Assembly (NCBI RefSeq): GCF_000378825.1
Contig: NZ_KB900388.1
Span: 867,947-931,946, forward strand
Reading direction: 5' to 3'
DNA: 64,000 bases
Source of the DNA: Salinispora vitiensis
GTDB lineage: Bacteria; Actinomycetota; Actinomycetes; Mycobacteriales; Micromonosporaceae
The notes under the pieces are model-generated. The model searched no databases. It saw only the letters and a list, made by a program, of their open reading frames with translations, and had not been told where the DNA came from. Shown here piece by piece: positions 41,760 through 50,699 of this stretch (positions are counted from its first letter, which is position 1; every line of letters starts with the position of its first letter). A program made the translations under genes and the position numbers.

Positions 41760-43084
41760 CCACCGCGGTGATCACCGGCATCGGCGTCGCGGCGCCGAAC
41801 GGCGCCGGGACCGAGAACTTCTGGGCCGCGACGCTCCGCGGCGAATCCGGCATCGGCCCCGTCCGCCGCTTTGACGCACGGGGCTATCCGGCTCGACTGG
41901 GTGGCGAGATCGACGACTTTGACCCGGCTGAGCACCTGCCCCACCGGCTGCTACCGCAGACCGACCGGATGACCCAGCTCGCCCTCACGGCGTCGGCCTG
42001 GGCGTTGGCCGACGCCGGGGTGGAGCCGGGCACCTACGACCCGGGCGAGACCGGGGTGACGATGGCCGGTGCGTTCGGCGGCTTCGAGTACGGCCAGCGG
42101 GAGTTGGAGAACCTCTGGCGTTCCGGCCCGGAGCGCGTCAGTGTCTACATGTCGTTTGCCTGGTTCTACGCCGTCAACACTGGGCAGCTGTCCATCCGGC
42201 ACGCCATGCGTGGCCCGGCCGGCGTCGTCGTCGGTGACCAGGCCGGCGGGCTCGACGCGGTGGCGCAGGCCCGGCGCAACATCCGCAAGGGGGCACGGCT
42301 GATGCTCTCCGGCGGCTTCGACAGCTCGTTCTGCCCATACGGGTGGGTCGCCCGGATCAGCGACGGGACGCTGAGCACCGACGAGGATCCGCGTACCGCC
42401 TATCTTCCCTTCGACCGCCGTGCCCGGGGTCAGGTCCCCGGTGAGGGGGGTGCGGTCCTGGTGGTCGAGGAGGCCGCCGCGGCCCGCCGTCGCGGTACCC
42501 GGATCTACGGGGAGATCGCCGGGTACGCCGCGACGTTCGACGCCGCGGCCCGGTACGGCGGTGAGCGGGGTCTGGGCCGTGCGGTGGAGGCCGCTCTCGC
42601 CGATGCGGGGGTGACTGCCCGGGAGGTCGGGGTGGTCTTCGCGGACGGCTCCGGTTGGCCGGCCGACGACCGTGCCGAGGCCGAGACCATCGCGGCTGTC
42701 TTCGGTCCGCAGGGGGTGCCGGTCACGGTCCCGAAGACCATGACTGGACGGATGAGCTCCGGCGGCGCCCCGGTCGACCTCGCGGGTGCGCTGCTGGCGA
42801 TGCGAGATGGGCTCATCCCGCCGACGGTCAATGTGCGAACGGTGGCGCCGGGAGCGCGGCTGGATCTCGTCACCGGTGTGCCCCGGCCATGGCAGCCGGG
42901 ACCTGCGTTGGTGCTGGCCCGGGGCCGGGGCGGCTTCAACTCCGCCATGGTGCTCCGGCCTGGCACCGCGGCCCCCGGCCGCACCGGAGCAGCCGGAGTC
43001 ACCGGCCGCGAAATACCCACCCGATCAGGAGGGAAACGGCATGCAGCAGATGACACTGTCGGCCCTGGAGGAGATCATGCATAG
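41756..43084 (+). CDS. type II PKS chain length factor (KSbeta)
   Basis: 442 aa. KS fold with the nucleophile Cys replaced by Gln in [13 protein letters not shown], the defining CLF feature. The His-containing motifs are also lost ([14 protein letters not shown] in place of AHGTxT). It sets chain length together with KSalpha. The last 35 or so residues run past the family end and overlap the ACP gene by 44 bp, so the stop lies inside the ACP coding region. Confidence 0.95.
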   Translation: MTTAVITGIGVAAPNGAGTENFWAATLRGESGIGPVRRFDARGYPARLGGEIDDFDPAEHLPHRLLPQTDRMTQLALTASAWALADAGVEPGTYDPGETGVTMAGAFGGFEYGQRELENLWRSGPERVSVYMSFAWFYAVNTGQLSIRHAMRGPAGVVVGDQAGGLDAVAQARRNIRKGARLMLSGGFDSSFCPYGWVARISDGTLSTDEDPRTAYLPFDRRARGQVPGEGGAVLVVEEAAAARRRGTRIYGEIAGYAATFDAAARYGGERGLGRAVEAALADAGVTAREVGVVFADGSGWPADDRAEAETIAAVFGPQGVPVTVPKTMTGRMSSGGAPVDLAGALLAMRDGLIPPTVNVRTVAPGARLDLVTGVPRPWQPGPALVLARGRGGFNSAMVLRPGTAAPGRTGAAGVTGREIPTRSGGKRHAADDTVGPGGDHA

Positions 43085-43295
43085 GTGCGCGGGGGACGAC
43101 GAGTCCACGGAATCGTTCCAGCAGGCCCCCGAACGGGCCTTCGCTGACCTCGGCTACGACTCCCTCGCGCTCCTGGAGACCCAGAGCGTGATCCGGCGCG
43201 AGTACGGCGTTGACCTCTCCGAGCAGGCGGTGAGCGCGGCGGAGACGCCGCAGCAGCTGGTTGACCTCGTGAACCGATGGCTGTCGGCCGCCTGA
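43041..43295 (+). CDS. type II PKS acyl carrier protein
   Basis: 84 aa from the ATG at 43041 with AGGAGGGAAA upstream. LGYDSLALLETQ contains the Ser that receives the phosphopantetheine arm. It carries the growing chain for KS/CLF. It overlaps the CLF at its 5' end and the acyltransferase gene by 19 bp at its 3' end. Confidence 0.94.
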   Translation: MQQMTLSALEEIMHRCAGDDESTESFQQAPERAFADLGYDSLALLETQSVIRREYGVDLSEQAVSAAETPQQLVDLVNRWLSAA

Positions 43296-44260
43296 CCGGC
43301 CCGGTGGCCCTGCTGATGCCGGGCCAGAGCGCCCAGTACCAGGGGATGGGTACCGGGCTGTACCGCGACGTACCGGCATTCGCGGGGGTGATGGACGAGC
43401 TGTTCCTGCTGATGGGGGCGGCCGGAGACGAGCTCCGCTCGGACTGGCTCGCCGCTTCACCCCGGGTGCCGATCGATCATGCCGATCGCTCCCAGCCGCT
43501 GCTTTTCGCGATCGACTATGCGCTGGGCCGGCTCCTGCTGGACTGGGGACTGCGGCCGGCAGTTCTACTCGGGCACAGCATCGGGGAACTGGCCGCGGCG
43601 ACCCTGGCCGGGATCTTCGACCCGGCCAGCGCGGTCCGGATCGTGCGGCATCGGGTTGGCCGGTTCGCCACGGTGCCGGCGGGCGGGATGGCCGCCGTCG
43701 CCGCGTCCCGGGACCAGGTGCAGCCCCATCTCCGGCCGGGGGTCGACATCGGTGCGGTCAACGCGCCCCGACAGACCGTGATCGCGGGTGCGGCCGAGCC
43801 ACTGCGGACCACCTTGGACGCGCTCCGCCGTGCGGGTTACACCTGGGCGCCGGTGCCGTCAACGGTGCCGTTCCACAGCGAGCTGCTCCGTCCGGTGGCC
43901 GTCGCAGCCGGCCCGTTGCTGGCCAGCCTGCCGGCCAGGCCGCCACAGATACCCCTGGTTTCCGGGTACACCGCCGGCTACCTGACCGACGCCGAGGCGC
44001 GGGATCCCGGGTACTGGGCGCGTCATCCGGTGGACCCGGTGCTGTTCTGGCCGGCCCTGACGACCCTGGCGGACGCCGGGCCGCAGCTGCTGGTCGAGTG
44101 TGGCCCGGGCAACGGCCTGGCGACACTCGCGCGGCGGCTGCCGCAGGTTCGCTCCGGGCACAGCGAGGTGCTTGCGCTGCTCGGCCCGCCGGCGGGCCCG
44201 TACCGGGAGGCCGAGCAGCTCGCCGCCGCCGCTGCCCGCCTCGGGCTTTCTCCGCCCTGA
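43277..44260 (+). CDS. acyltransferase (FabD-like) linked to the minimal PKS
   Basis: 327 aa from the ATG at 43277 inside the ACP 3' end. ALLMPGQSAQYQGMG, the nucleophile elbow LLGHSIGELAAATL and PSTVPFHSELL define a FabD-type acyltransferase. Most type II clusters lack one and borrow the fatty-acid enzyme. Those that have one usually use non-acetate starters, where it supplies extender units or clears acetyl-ACP. Its neighbours are the LnmK-type starter enzyme and a second ACP, so a role in starter-unit loading or editing is likely. Confidence 0.88.
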   Translation: MAVGRLTGPVALLMPGQSAQYQGMGTGLYRDVPAFAGVMDELFLLMGAAGDELRSDWLAASPRVPIDHADRSQPLLFAIDYALGRLLLDWGLRPAVLLGHSIGELAAATLAGIFDPASAVRIVRHRVGRFATVPAGGMAAVAASRDQVQPHLRPGVDIGAVNAPRQTVIAGAAEPLRTTLDALRRAGYTWAPVPSTVPFHSELLRPVAVAAGPLLASLPARPPQIPLVSGYTAGYLTDAEARDPGYWARHPVDPVLFWPALTTLADAGPQLLVECGPGNGLATLARRLPQVRSGHSEVLALLGPPAGPYREAEQLAAAAARLGLSPP

Positions 44261-44321
44261 CCCCGGCTTTCTCCGAACACCAGCCACGGAGGGACACTCC
44301 CTCCAGAATTGTGGAGGCGAG

Positions 44322-45296
44322 ATGGTGACCTACCAACCGGCCCCGTTCACCCAGGTCGGTCGCCCGGCGCTGGTTCGCGGCCCGGGCGACTGGTGGGGAC
44401 GCGTCGAGTTGATCACCCCGGCGATGTGCGGCCCCAACTCGCTCTTCGTCGGGCAGCTCGGGGACTGGACGTGGGACGCGGTGGGCGCCGCCTGCCACCT
44501 TGACCCCTACTCCGCGGTGGATCCGGACGGTAACCCGGTCTATCTCTCCTTCGCGTACTTCCGAATTCAGGCCTGCCGGGAACTTTCCGTAGAGCAGTTG
44601 ACCTTCGGTGATCGACTGCGGGTACGTTCCAAGGTCTTCTCCTGCGGCGGTGATTCGGTACTGACCGTGCATCAGATCAGCCGTTACGAGGGGGAATCCG
44701 GCACGGCCCGGAGCGGGGACGCCGCCGGGACGGACGACTTCTTCAACTACGACCGGCCCGGCTGCCTGCATGTCGAGACGTTCAACCGGTGGATTCAGCG
44801 CTCCGGTGCGGGAACTAACCACGGGTTGCGGCGGGCCACGCCGGCCGGCTTCCGGGTGGATCACCTGGAGCAGATCGCCGACGAGTACACACCGCGGCGA
44901 ATCGTGTCGATCGTCCGTCGGGCCGCCGGGTTCCGGTCGGTGGGGGAGCCACCGCCGCAGGCACGTGTGGCGCTGACCTATCAGGTAAGCGCCAGCCGCG
45001 ATCTGAACGGTGTCGGCCTCCTGTACTTCGCGTCGTACTTCTCGATCGTGGATTGGGCCGTCCTGCAGCTGTGGCGCTCGCTCGGCCGGTCGGTGGCGGG
45101 CTTCCTGCGCCGGCGGGTTCTGGACCGGCAGGTCTGTCTGGTGGCCAACGCCAACGCCGACGACGTGCTCGATGTCGACGTCATGATGTACCGAGCTCTT
45201 GCGGGGGAGGAGGTGGTCGATGTGAGCCTCCGTCGCCGCCAGGACGGCAGCCTGCTCGCCGTGGCGCGTCAGCGGATCATCCCGCCAGCGGACTGA
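44322..45296 (+). CDS. LnmK-type bifunctional acyltransferase/decarboxylase
   Basis: 324 aa from the ATG at 44322 (GTGGAGGCGAG upstream). The double-hotdog LnmK family is recognised by MCGPNSLFVGQLGDWTWDAV near 35-55, FAYFRIQACRELSVE near 75-95 and a C-terminal DVDVMMYRALAGEEVVDV. LnmK converts methylmalonyl-CoA to propionyl-ACP in one protein. The lomaiviticin homologue (reported as Lom62) does the same with its partner ACP. That gives the propionyl starter behind the ethyl side chain. The partner ACP is encoded convergently right next to it. Confidence 0.87.
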   Translation: MVTYQPAPFTQVGRPALVRGPGDWWGRVELITPAMCGPNSLFVGQLGDWTWDAVGAACHLDPYSAVDPDGNPVYLSFAYFRIQACRELSVEQLTFGDRLRVRSKVFSCGGDSVLTVHQISRYEGESGTARSGDAAGTDDFFNYDRPGCLHVETFNRWIQRSGAGTNHGLRRATPAGFRVDHLEQIADEYTPRRIVSIVRRAAGFRSVGEPPPQARVALTYQVSASRDLNGVGLLYFASYFSIVDWAVLQLWRSLGRSVAGFLRRRVLDRQVCLVANANADDVLDVDVMMYRALAGEEVVDVSLRRRQDGSLLAVARQRIIPPAD

Positions 45297-45310
45297 CGGC
45301 GGGATGATCC
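45274..45310. terminator. perfect 13-bp inverted repeat over the LnmK stop codon
   Basis: Arms at 45274-45286 and 45298-45310; the 11-base loop contains the LnmK stop codon (45294-45296). It sits between the convergent LnmK-type and second ACP genes and should terminate both. Confidence 0.8.
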
Positions 45311-45314
45311 GCCG

Positions 45315-45563
45315 CTACGACCCGAGGTGGTCATTGATGAAGTCGACCAGTGCCCGGGGGGTGTGGACGCGTTCCAGGTCGTCCTCGGAGATCAGGACGC
45401 CGTAGTCGCGTTTGATCCGGCTGTGCGTCTCCAACAGCGCCAGCGAGTCGTAGCCCAACTCGTCAAAGGGCTGTTCTGGGGCGTGCTCGAACGACTGCCA
45501 GTCCCCGTCCCAGACGTACTGGCGCATGAGGAGCTCGAGCTCCCGCAACGTGATCGGCGGCAC
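45315..45563 (-). CDS. second acyl carrier protein (starter-unit ACP)
   Basis: 82 aa from the GTG at 45563, six bases after AAGGAG; the frame upstream to 45638 shows no ACP sequence. ELGYDSLALLETHSRIKRDYG contains the phosphopantetheine Ser and closely resembles the main ACP. It is encoded on the opposite strand, convergent with the LnmK-type gene. In lomaiviticin the equivalent stand-alone ACP (reported as Lom63) accepts propionyl from the LnmK homologue. Confidence 0.9.
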   Translation of the reverse strand: MPPITLRELELLMRQYVWDGDWQSFEHAPEQPFDELGYDSLALLETHSRIKRDYGVLISEDDLERVHTPRALVDFINDHLGS

Positions 45564-45756
45564 GAACGACTCCTTCGCCCTGCGGTCGATGCGGCTGCCG
45601 GCACCCGGTGCCGCATCCGGACCAATGTTGGATCGCATCGTGTTCGATCCTGTGGCCCCGACCTCCGGGTGCGCTCGAGGGCGAATCGAACCTCGTTCCG
45701 GCGAGTCGGCGGCGAACGGCTGGACGGGGGCCGGGGAGTCTTTGCAGAATACGTGC

Positions 45757-46212
45757 GTGCGTGCTCAGCAGCCGAACCCGGACGAGGTCCGATCCCGCCT
45801 GCGCCATCTCGCGCGACTGCGGCAGGTTCGGGACCGCATCGACCGGGAGTACGCGCAGCCGCTGGACGTGCAGGCGTTAGCCCGCGGGGTGAACATGTCC
45901 GCCGGGCATCTCAGCCGTGAGTTCCGCCTCGCCTACGGGGAGTCGCCGTACGCGTACCTGCTGACCCGGCGGGTGGAGCGGGCGATGGCGCTGCTGCGAC
46001 GCGGCGACATGACCGTGACGGAGGTCTGCTTCGCGGTCGGCTCCTCCTCGCTGGGGACGTTCAGCACGCGGTTCACCGAACTGGTGGGCGTGCCCCCCAG
46101 CACGTACCGACGGATGGCGTCGGAGGCGACGGCGGGGATGCCGTCGTGTGTGTCGAAGCAGGTGACTCGGCCGGTGCGGAGCCGACCGGCGGGGGAGCGG
46201 CAGCCGGCCTGA
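45757..46212 (+). CDS. small AraC-family transcriptional regulator
   Basis: 151 aa from the GTG at 45757. The open frame reaches upstream, but conserved sequence begins at LARLRQVRDRIDREYAQPLD. Two AraC helix-turn-helix motifs are visible: LDVQALARGVNMSAGHLSRE (about 40-60) and VTEVCFAVGSSSLGTFSTRF (about 90-110). It lacks a ligand-binding arm, as is usual for this short actinobacterial type. It is divergent from the second ACP and 185 bp before rmlA. It may be a cluster regulator or a neighbouring gene. Confidence 0.82.
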   Translation: MRAQQPNPDEVRSRLRHLARLRQVRDRIDREYAQPLDVQALARGVNMSAGHLSREFRLAYGESPYAYLLTRRVERAMALLRRGDMTVTEVCFAVGSSSLGTFSTRFTELVGVPPSTYRRMASEATAGMPSCVSKQVTRPVRSRPAGERQPA

Positions 46213-46397
46213 AACCGGGACGACCCGAGCCCGGCTTGAGCGCTGCCGGAGCACCGCCGGCCAGACTTCGGCCGGGTAGCCACCGGTCGGCTGGAAGTCC
46301 TGGGTGTGTCCAGCCTCAAGTCGAGGGGTGGCGGCGCCCGCCCGCGGCACTGCCCGGCGGGACGGCACGGAGACATCCCGCGGTGAGGAGGACTCAG

Positions 46398-47270
46398 GTG
46401 AAGGGCATCGTCCTGGCCGGCGGCTCGGGGACGCGGCTGCACCCGGTGACCCTGGCGCTGTCGAAACAGCTCCTGCCGGTCTACAACAAGCCGATGATCT
46501 ACTACCCCCTCTCGGTGCTCATGCTCACCGGGATCCGGGACATCCTGCTCATTTCCACGCCCCGGGACCTACCGCTGTTCGAGCGGCTCCTCGGCGACGG
46601 CTCCCGGTTCGGCCTGTCGATCTCGTACGCCGCCCAGCCGGTTCCGCGGGGCCTAGCCGACGCCTTCATCATCGGTGCGGAGCACGTCGGACCCGACCCG
46701 GTCGCCCTCATTCTGGGCGACAACATTTTCCACGGCTACCGGTTCTCGGAGCGGCTTCAGGCGGAGAGCCGGGACATCGACGGGTGTGTGCTGTTCGGTT
46801 ACCCGGTCACCGATCCGCAGCGGTACGGGGTGGGGGAGACCGACGCGACGGGTCGGCTCATTTCCATCGAGGAGAAGCCACGTGCGCCCCGGTCGAATCG
46901 GGCGATCACCGGGTTGTACTTCTACGACAACGACGTGGTGGATATCGCCAAAAATGTTCGTCCGTCGGCGCGTAACGAGGTCGAGATCACCCGAGTCAAC
47001 CAGGTCTACCTGGAGCGGGGTAAGGCGAGACTGGTCGATCTGGGCCGTGGGCTGGCCTGGCTGGACGCCGGTACCTATGACTCGCTACTTCAGGCCAGTC
47101 ACTACCTGCAGACGCTGGAGCAGCGGCAGGGCATCCATATCGCCTGCCTCGAGGAGGTGGCCCTGCGGATGGGTTTCATCGACGCCGAGGCCTGTCACGC
47201 TCTCGGTGCCGAGTTGGCGCACACCGACTACGGCCGGTACGTCCTGAACGTGGCGGCGGAGGCACGCTGA
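46398..47270 (+). CDS. rmlA: glucose-1-phosphate thymidylyltransferase
   Basis: 290 aa from the GTG at 46398 (GGAGGACTC upstream). IVLAGGSGTRLHPVTLALSKQLLPVYNKPMI (motif positions 4-34) is the nucleotide-binding loop with the catalytic Arg and Lys. LGDNIFHG carries the metal-binding Asp, followed by EITRVNQVYLE. It makes dTDP-glucose, feeding RmlB. It is the last clear cluster gene and ends at a small terminator. Confidence 0.93.
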   Translation: MKGIVLAGGSGTRLHPVTLALSKQLLPVYNKPMIYYPLSVLMLTGIRDILLISTPRDLPLFERLLGDGSRFGLSISYAAQPVPRGLADAFIIGAEHVGPDPVALILGDNIFHGYRFSERLQAESRDIDGCVLFGYPVTDPQRYGVGETDATGRLISIEEKPRAPRSNRAITGLYFYDNDVVDIAKNVRPSARNEVEITRVNQVYLERGKARLVDLGRGLAWLDAGTYDSLLQASHYLQTLEQRQGIHIACLEEVALRMGFIDAEACHALGAELAHTDYGRYVLNVAAEAR

Positions 47271-47273
47271 ACT

Positions 47274-47298
47274 TTCGCTGCTCCCGGCTAGCGGCGAA
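47274..47298 (+). terminator. hairpin after rmlA
   Basis: TTCGCTGCT (47274-47282) pairs with AGCGGCGAA (47290-47298), nine pairs with one wobble, starting four bases after the rmlA stop. Confidence 0.65.
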
Positions 47299-47354
47299 AT
47301 GTCACCGGTCCGCGGAATCGGTGTTGGGGCTGGGGCAGCGGGCTGGCAGCATCG

Positions 47355-48077
47355 GTGGTGTTGCCAACCCGGAGGAGGCCCACCCTGAGCGCCCAACATC
47401 CCGCCGCCATCCTTTTCGACATGGACGGCACACTGGTGGACAGCGAGAAACTGTGGGACATCGCGCTGCAGGAGCTAGCGGTCACCTACGGCGGCGTGCT
47501 CTCCGAGACCACCCGCCGGGCCATGATCGGAACGAGCATGGCGGCCTCGATGCAACTCCTCCACGCGGATCTGGACCAGCCGGAACGCGACCTGCAGGCC
47601 AGCGCCGCGTGGATCAACGCACGGATCCTGGAGCTGTTCCGCGACGGGCTGCAGTGGCGGCCGGGCGCGCTGACCCTGCTGCGCGCCGTCCGTGCCGCGC
47701 GGATCCCGACGGCCCTGGTCACCTCCAGCGCTCGGGCGTTGGTGGAGGTCGCCCTCGACACTCTGGGGCGGGACAGCTTCGACGCGGTGGTGTGCGGGGA
47801 CGAGGTGGATGCGGCCAAACCGCACCCGATGCCGTACCTGACCGCGGCCCGGCTGCTCGGCGTGCCGATCGGCCGCTGCGTGGCGATCGAGGACTCTCCG
47901 ACCGGGGTGGCGAGTGCCCTCGCCGCGGGTGCGGCGGTCCTCGCGGTACCGGCGGAGGTGCCGGTGGAGCCCTGCGCCGACGTCCACCAACTGGCGAGCC
48001 TGGCCGCGGCCGACCTGGAGCTCCTGGCGGCGCTGCTCGGGGACCGAGCGCCGGACGCCGCATCCGGCGCTCGGTAG
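47355..48077 (+). CDS. HAD-superfamily phosphatase (beta-phosphoglucomutase-like)
   Basis: 240 aa if begun at the GTG at 47355. ILFDMDGTLVDSE is HAD motif I, VTSSA motif II, KPHPMPYLTAA motif III and AIEDSPTGVASALAAG motif IV. It belongs to the beta-PGM-like cap-1 group that acts on small sugar phosphates. The only strong ribosome site (GGAGGAGG, 47371-47378) precedes an in-frame CTG at 47385 by six bases, so the true start may be non-canonical. It looks like housekeeping DNA; the cluster boundary probably lies just before it. Confidence 0.85.
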   Translation: MVLPTRRRPTLSAQHPAAILFDMDGTLVDSEKLWDIALQELAVTYGGVLSETTRRAMIGTSMAASMQLLHADLDQPERDLQASAAWINARILELFRDGLQWRPGALTLLRAVRAARIPTALVTSSARALVEVALDTLGRDSFDAVVCGDEVDAAKPHPMPYLTAARLLGVPIGRCVAIEDSPTGVASALAAGAAVLAVPAEVPVEPCADVHQLASLAAADLELLAALLGDRAPDAASGAR

Positions 48078-48111
48078 CGCGCGGCCGCTCCGGCGACGTT
48101 CCCTCCGCGTG

Positions 48112-48142
48112 CGGAAGGGCCCCGGTGTTCGGGGCCCTTCCG
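48112..48142. terminator. perfect 12-bp inverted repeat, bidirectional terminator
   Basis: CGGAAGGGCCCC (48112-48123) and its complement (48131-48142) with a 7-base loop, in the convergent gap between the HAD gene and the ABC permease. Confidence 0.85.
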
Positions 48143-48149
48143 GGCTGGC

Positions 48150-50699
48150 TCAGTCGTGGGCGATAGCGCCCAGGACATCGATGCGCGCGGCGCGGACCGC
48201 GGGAATCACCGCGGCGAGGACGCCGACGAGCGCGCCGAGGCCGACCATCGCCCCCATGTCCGCCCAGGGCAACACCAGGTCGGTGATGCCCTCGTCGCGC
48301 AACGCCTCGACGACGGCCGCGCCGAGGCCGGAGCCGACGGCGATACCGAGCAGCGCACCGAACACCGAGATCACCACCGCCTCCACCGTGATCATGCCCA
48401 TGGTCTGCGCCCGGCCGAGGCCGACCGCGCGGAGTAGCCCGAGCTCCCGGGTCCGTTCGAGCACCGACAGGGCCAGGGTGTTGATGATGCCGAGCACCGC
48501 GATCACGATGGCCAACATCAGCAGGATCTGGATCATTCGCAACAGGCCGTCGAGCGGTTCGGTCTGCTGCTCGACGAACGCGCCCTGGTCGGCCACCGAC
48601 ACCTCCGGGCTGTCCGCCAGAAGCGTCTCCACCTGCGGCAGCACGTCAGCGGCCTGGGCGCCGGGCGTGAGCTGGATGAAGCCCATCATCGGCTGGGGAA
48701 TGGTGAATCCCTGCGCCGCGGTGGCCGGCAAAGTGATCGGATCGAGGAACTCAGCGGCTTCGTAGATCCCGCTGACGGTGTAGGTCTTCGCCTCGGCGCG
48801 GGCCAACTGCACCGGCACGGTGGAGCCGACGGAGAGTCCGCGCGAGGCCGCCACATCCGAGCTGATCAGCATCTGATCCGGCCCGAGTCGACTGATGTCT
48901 CCGGCGGTGGCGCGTGCGCCGAAGATCTGCGTCAGCATCGACACGTTGGTGTTGGCGCCCACCCAGGTGCGCTCGTCGCCAACCTGGGCCAGATCGCCGT
49001 ATGCTCCGCCGACCAGCGCCACCTCGGGGAGGGCCGCGGTCTGCTCCAGCACCGCCGGGTCGAAGGTCGACGGTCGGGGTCCGGTCTGCGCGCCGGCGAT
49101 CACCAACTCGGCATTGATCTTCTCCTGGACCAGGCCGCTGATGCTGCTCTTGGCGGAATCCAGGATGACGGTGACCCCGGTGACCAGGGCGATGCCGACC
49201 ATCAGCGCGGCCGCCGTGATCGCCGTGCGGCGCGGGTTACGTCCGGAGTTGAGCCGGCCCAGCTTGCCCGGCATCCACCAGGAGAAGATACCGCCGAGTA
49301 GACCGACCACCGGCCGGCTGATCATCGGGGTCAGGAGCGCCACCCCGATGAAGGCGAAGAGCACGCCGCCGAGGATGGTGATCAGGGCGTTGTCGCCGGC
49401 GTGCCCGCCAAGGCCCAGGAAGAGCAGCGTGGCGCCGGTCGAGGTCACCGCCGCGCCGGCCACCGTGATCTTGGTCAGCGGCCGGTCCGGCGTCGCGACA
49501 TCCTGCATCGCCGCGATCGGGGGGATCCGGGACGCCCGCAGCGCGGGGAGCAGCGCCGCCACCACCGTGATGATCAGGCCGACGCCGAACGCCCCGATAA
49601 CCGCTGCCGGGGGAACGGCGATCCCCGCCAGGTCCAGCCCGCCGGAGAGGTTGCCGAACAGGTACGCCAACAGCGCGCCGATGCCGACGCCAGCGCCGAG
49701 GCCGAGTACGGAGGCGAGTAGGCCGACCGCCACCGATTCCAGGATCACCGAGCCGATGATCTGGCGGCGGCCCGCCCCGACGGCGCGCATCAGCGCCAAC
49801 TCGCGGGTGCGCTGCGCCACGATGATCGAAAACGTGTTGATGATCAGAAACGTGCCCACCAGTAGTGCCACCGCGGCGAAGCCGAGCAGGATTCGGTTGA
49901 AGAAGGACAAGCCCTCTTTCAGCGTCGCCGCGGCGTCGGCGGAGAGCTCGGCACCGGTCTTCACCTCGAAGTCGGCCCCGAGCGCGGCGGCGATGTCGTC
50001 GCGCAGTCGATCGTTGGTTACGCCGTCCGCGGCGGTGACCGTGACGTTCGTAAAGGCGTCACCCTGGCCGAGCATCAACTGCTGCGCCACCGGAGTGGTG
50101 AACATGATCTCGTTGACGCCGCCGATGGAGTCGCGGCCTCCGCTGTAGCCGAAGACGCCAACGATGGTGAACTCCTGCTTCGGCTCGAGCGTGAGCACGC
50201 CCACCCGGTCGCCGACGGCGACCCGGCCGGCTTTGGCCAGGGCGGCGTTGACCAGGATCTCGTCAGCTGCCTGCGGCTCCCGGCCCTCCCGCAGCTGCAC
50301 GAGATCGCTCACGCCCACCCAGTTCGCACCGATTTGGGGCGGACCGAAGGAGGTGACCACCTTGCCGTTGCTGCCGATCAGGCGCGCACCGTCGGCGGCC
50401 ACGATGCCGGTGGCGTCGGCCACCCCGGCAAGGCCCCGGATCCGCTCCACCGTCTCAGCCGGCACCGGCGCCGCCACCGCCTCGCCCTCGAAGTCACCCA
50501 CCTCCAATCTCGGCTTCGCGGAGACGTTGACGTCTACCCCTTCGTACGCGTCGGCGAAGACGGCGTCGAAGGAACGGCCGAGGGTGTCGGTGAGCACGAA
50601 CGCGCCCGAGACGAACATGACGCCGAGTACCACCGCCAACCCGGACAGGAGCAGCCGGAGCTTGCGTGCCAGCAGGCTTTTGAGGGTCGCCCGGAACAT
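48150..50699 (-). CDS. ABC transporter permease (MacB/FtsX type, two FtsX domains)
   Basis: 849 aa. An N-terminal membrane segment (LLLSGLAVVLGVMFVSGAFVL) precedes a large extracellular MacB-like domain. A first FtsX unit lies around 260-400 (LINTFSIIVAQRTRELALMRAVGAGRRQI). A second FtsX unit forms the C-terminus (IINTLALSVLERTRELGLLRAVGLGRAQ). This duplicated layout is common in actinobacterial export or cell-envelope systems. The ATG at 50699 shares its A with the stop of the ATPase gene (TGATG), so the two are coupled. Confidence 0.9.
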   Translation of the reverse strand: MFRATLKSLLARKLRLLLSGLAVVLGVMFVSGAFVLTDTLGRSFDAVFADAYEGVDVNVSAKPRLEVGDFEGEAVAAPVPAETVERIRGLAGVADATGIVAADGARLIGSNGKVVTSFGPPQIGANWVGVSDLVQLREGREPQAADEILVNAALAKAGRVAVGDRVGVLTLEPKQEFTIVGVFGYSGGRDSIGGVNEIMFTTPVAQQLMLGQGDAFTNVTVTAADGVTNDRLRDDIAAALGADFEVKTGAELSADAAATLKEGLSFFNRILLGFAAVALLVGTFLIINTFSIIVAQRTRELALMRAVGAGRRQIIGSVILESVAVGLLASVLGLGAGVGIGALLAYLFGNLSGGLDLAGIAVPPAAVIGAFGVGLIITVVAALLPALRASRIPPIAAMQDVATPDRPLTKITVAGAAVTSTGATLLFLGLGGHAGDNALITILGGVLFAFIGVALLTPMISRPVVGLLGGIFSWWMPGKLGRLNSGRNPRRTAITAAALMVGIALVTGVTVILDSAKSSISGLVQEKINAELVIAGAQTGPRPSTFDPAVLEQTAALPEVALVGGAYGDLAQVGDERTWVGANTNVSMLTQIFGARATAGDISRLGPDQMLISSDVAASRGLSVGSTVPVQLARAEAKTYTVSGIYEAAEFLDPITLPATAAQGFTIPQPMMGFIQLTPGAQAADVLPQVETLLADSPEVSVADQGAFVEQQTEPLDGLLRMIQILLMLAIVIAVLGIINTLALSVLERTRELGLLRAVGLGRAQTMGMITVEAVVISVFGALLGIAVGSGLGAAVVEALRDEGITDLVLPWADMGAMVGLGALVGVLAAVIPAVRAARIDVLGAIAHD

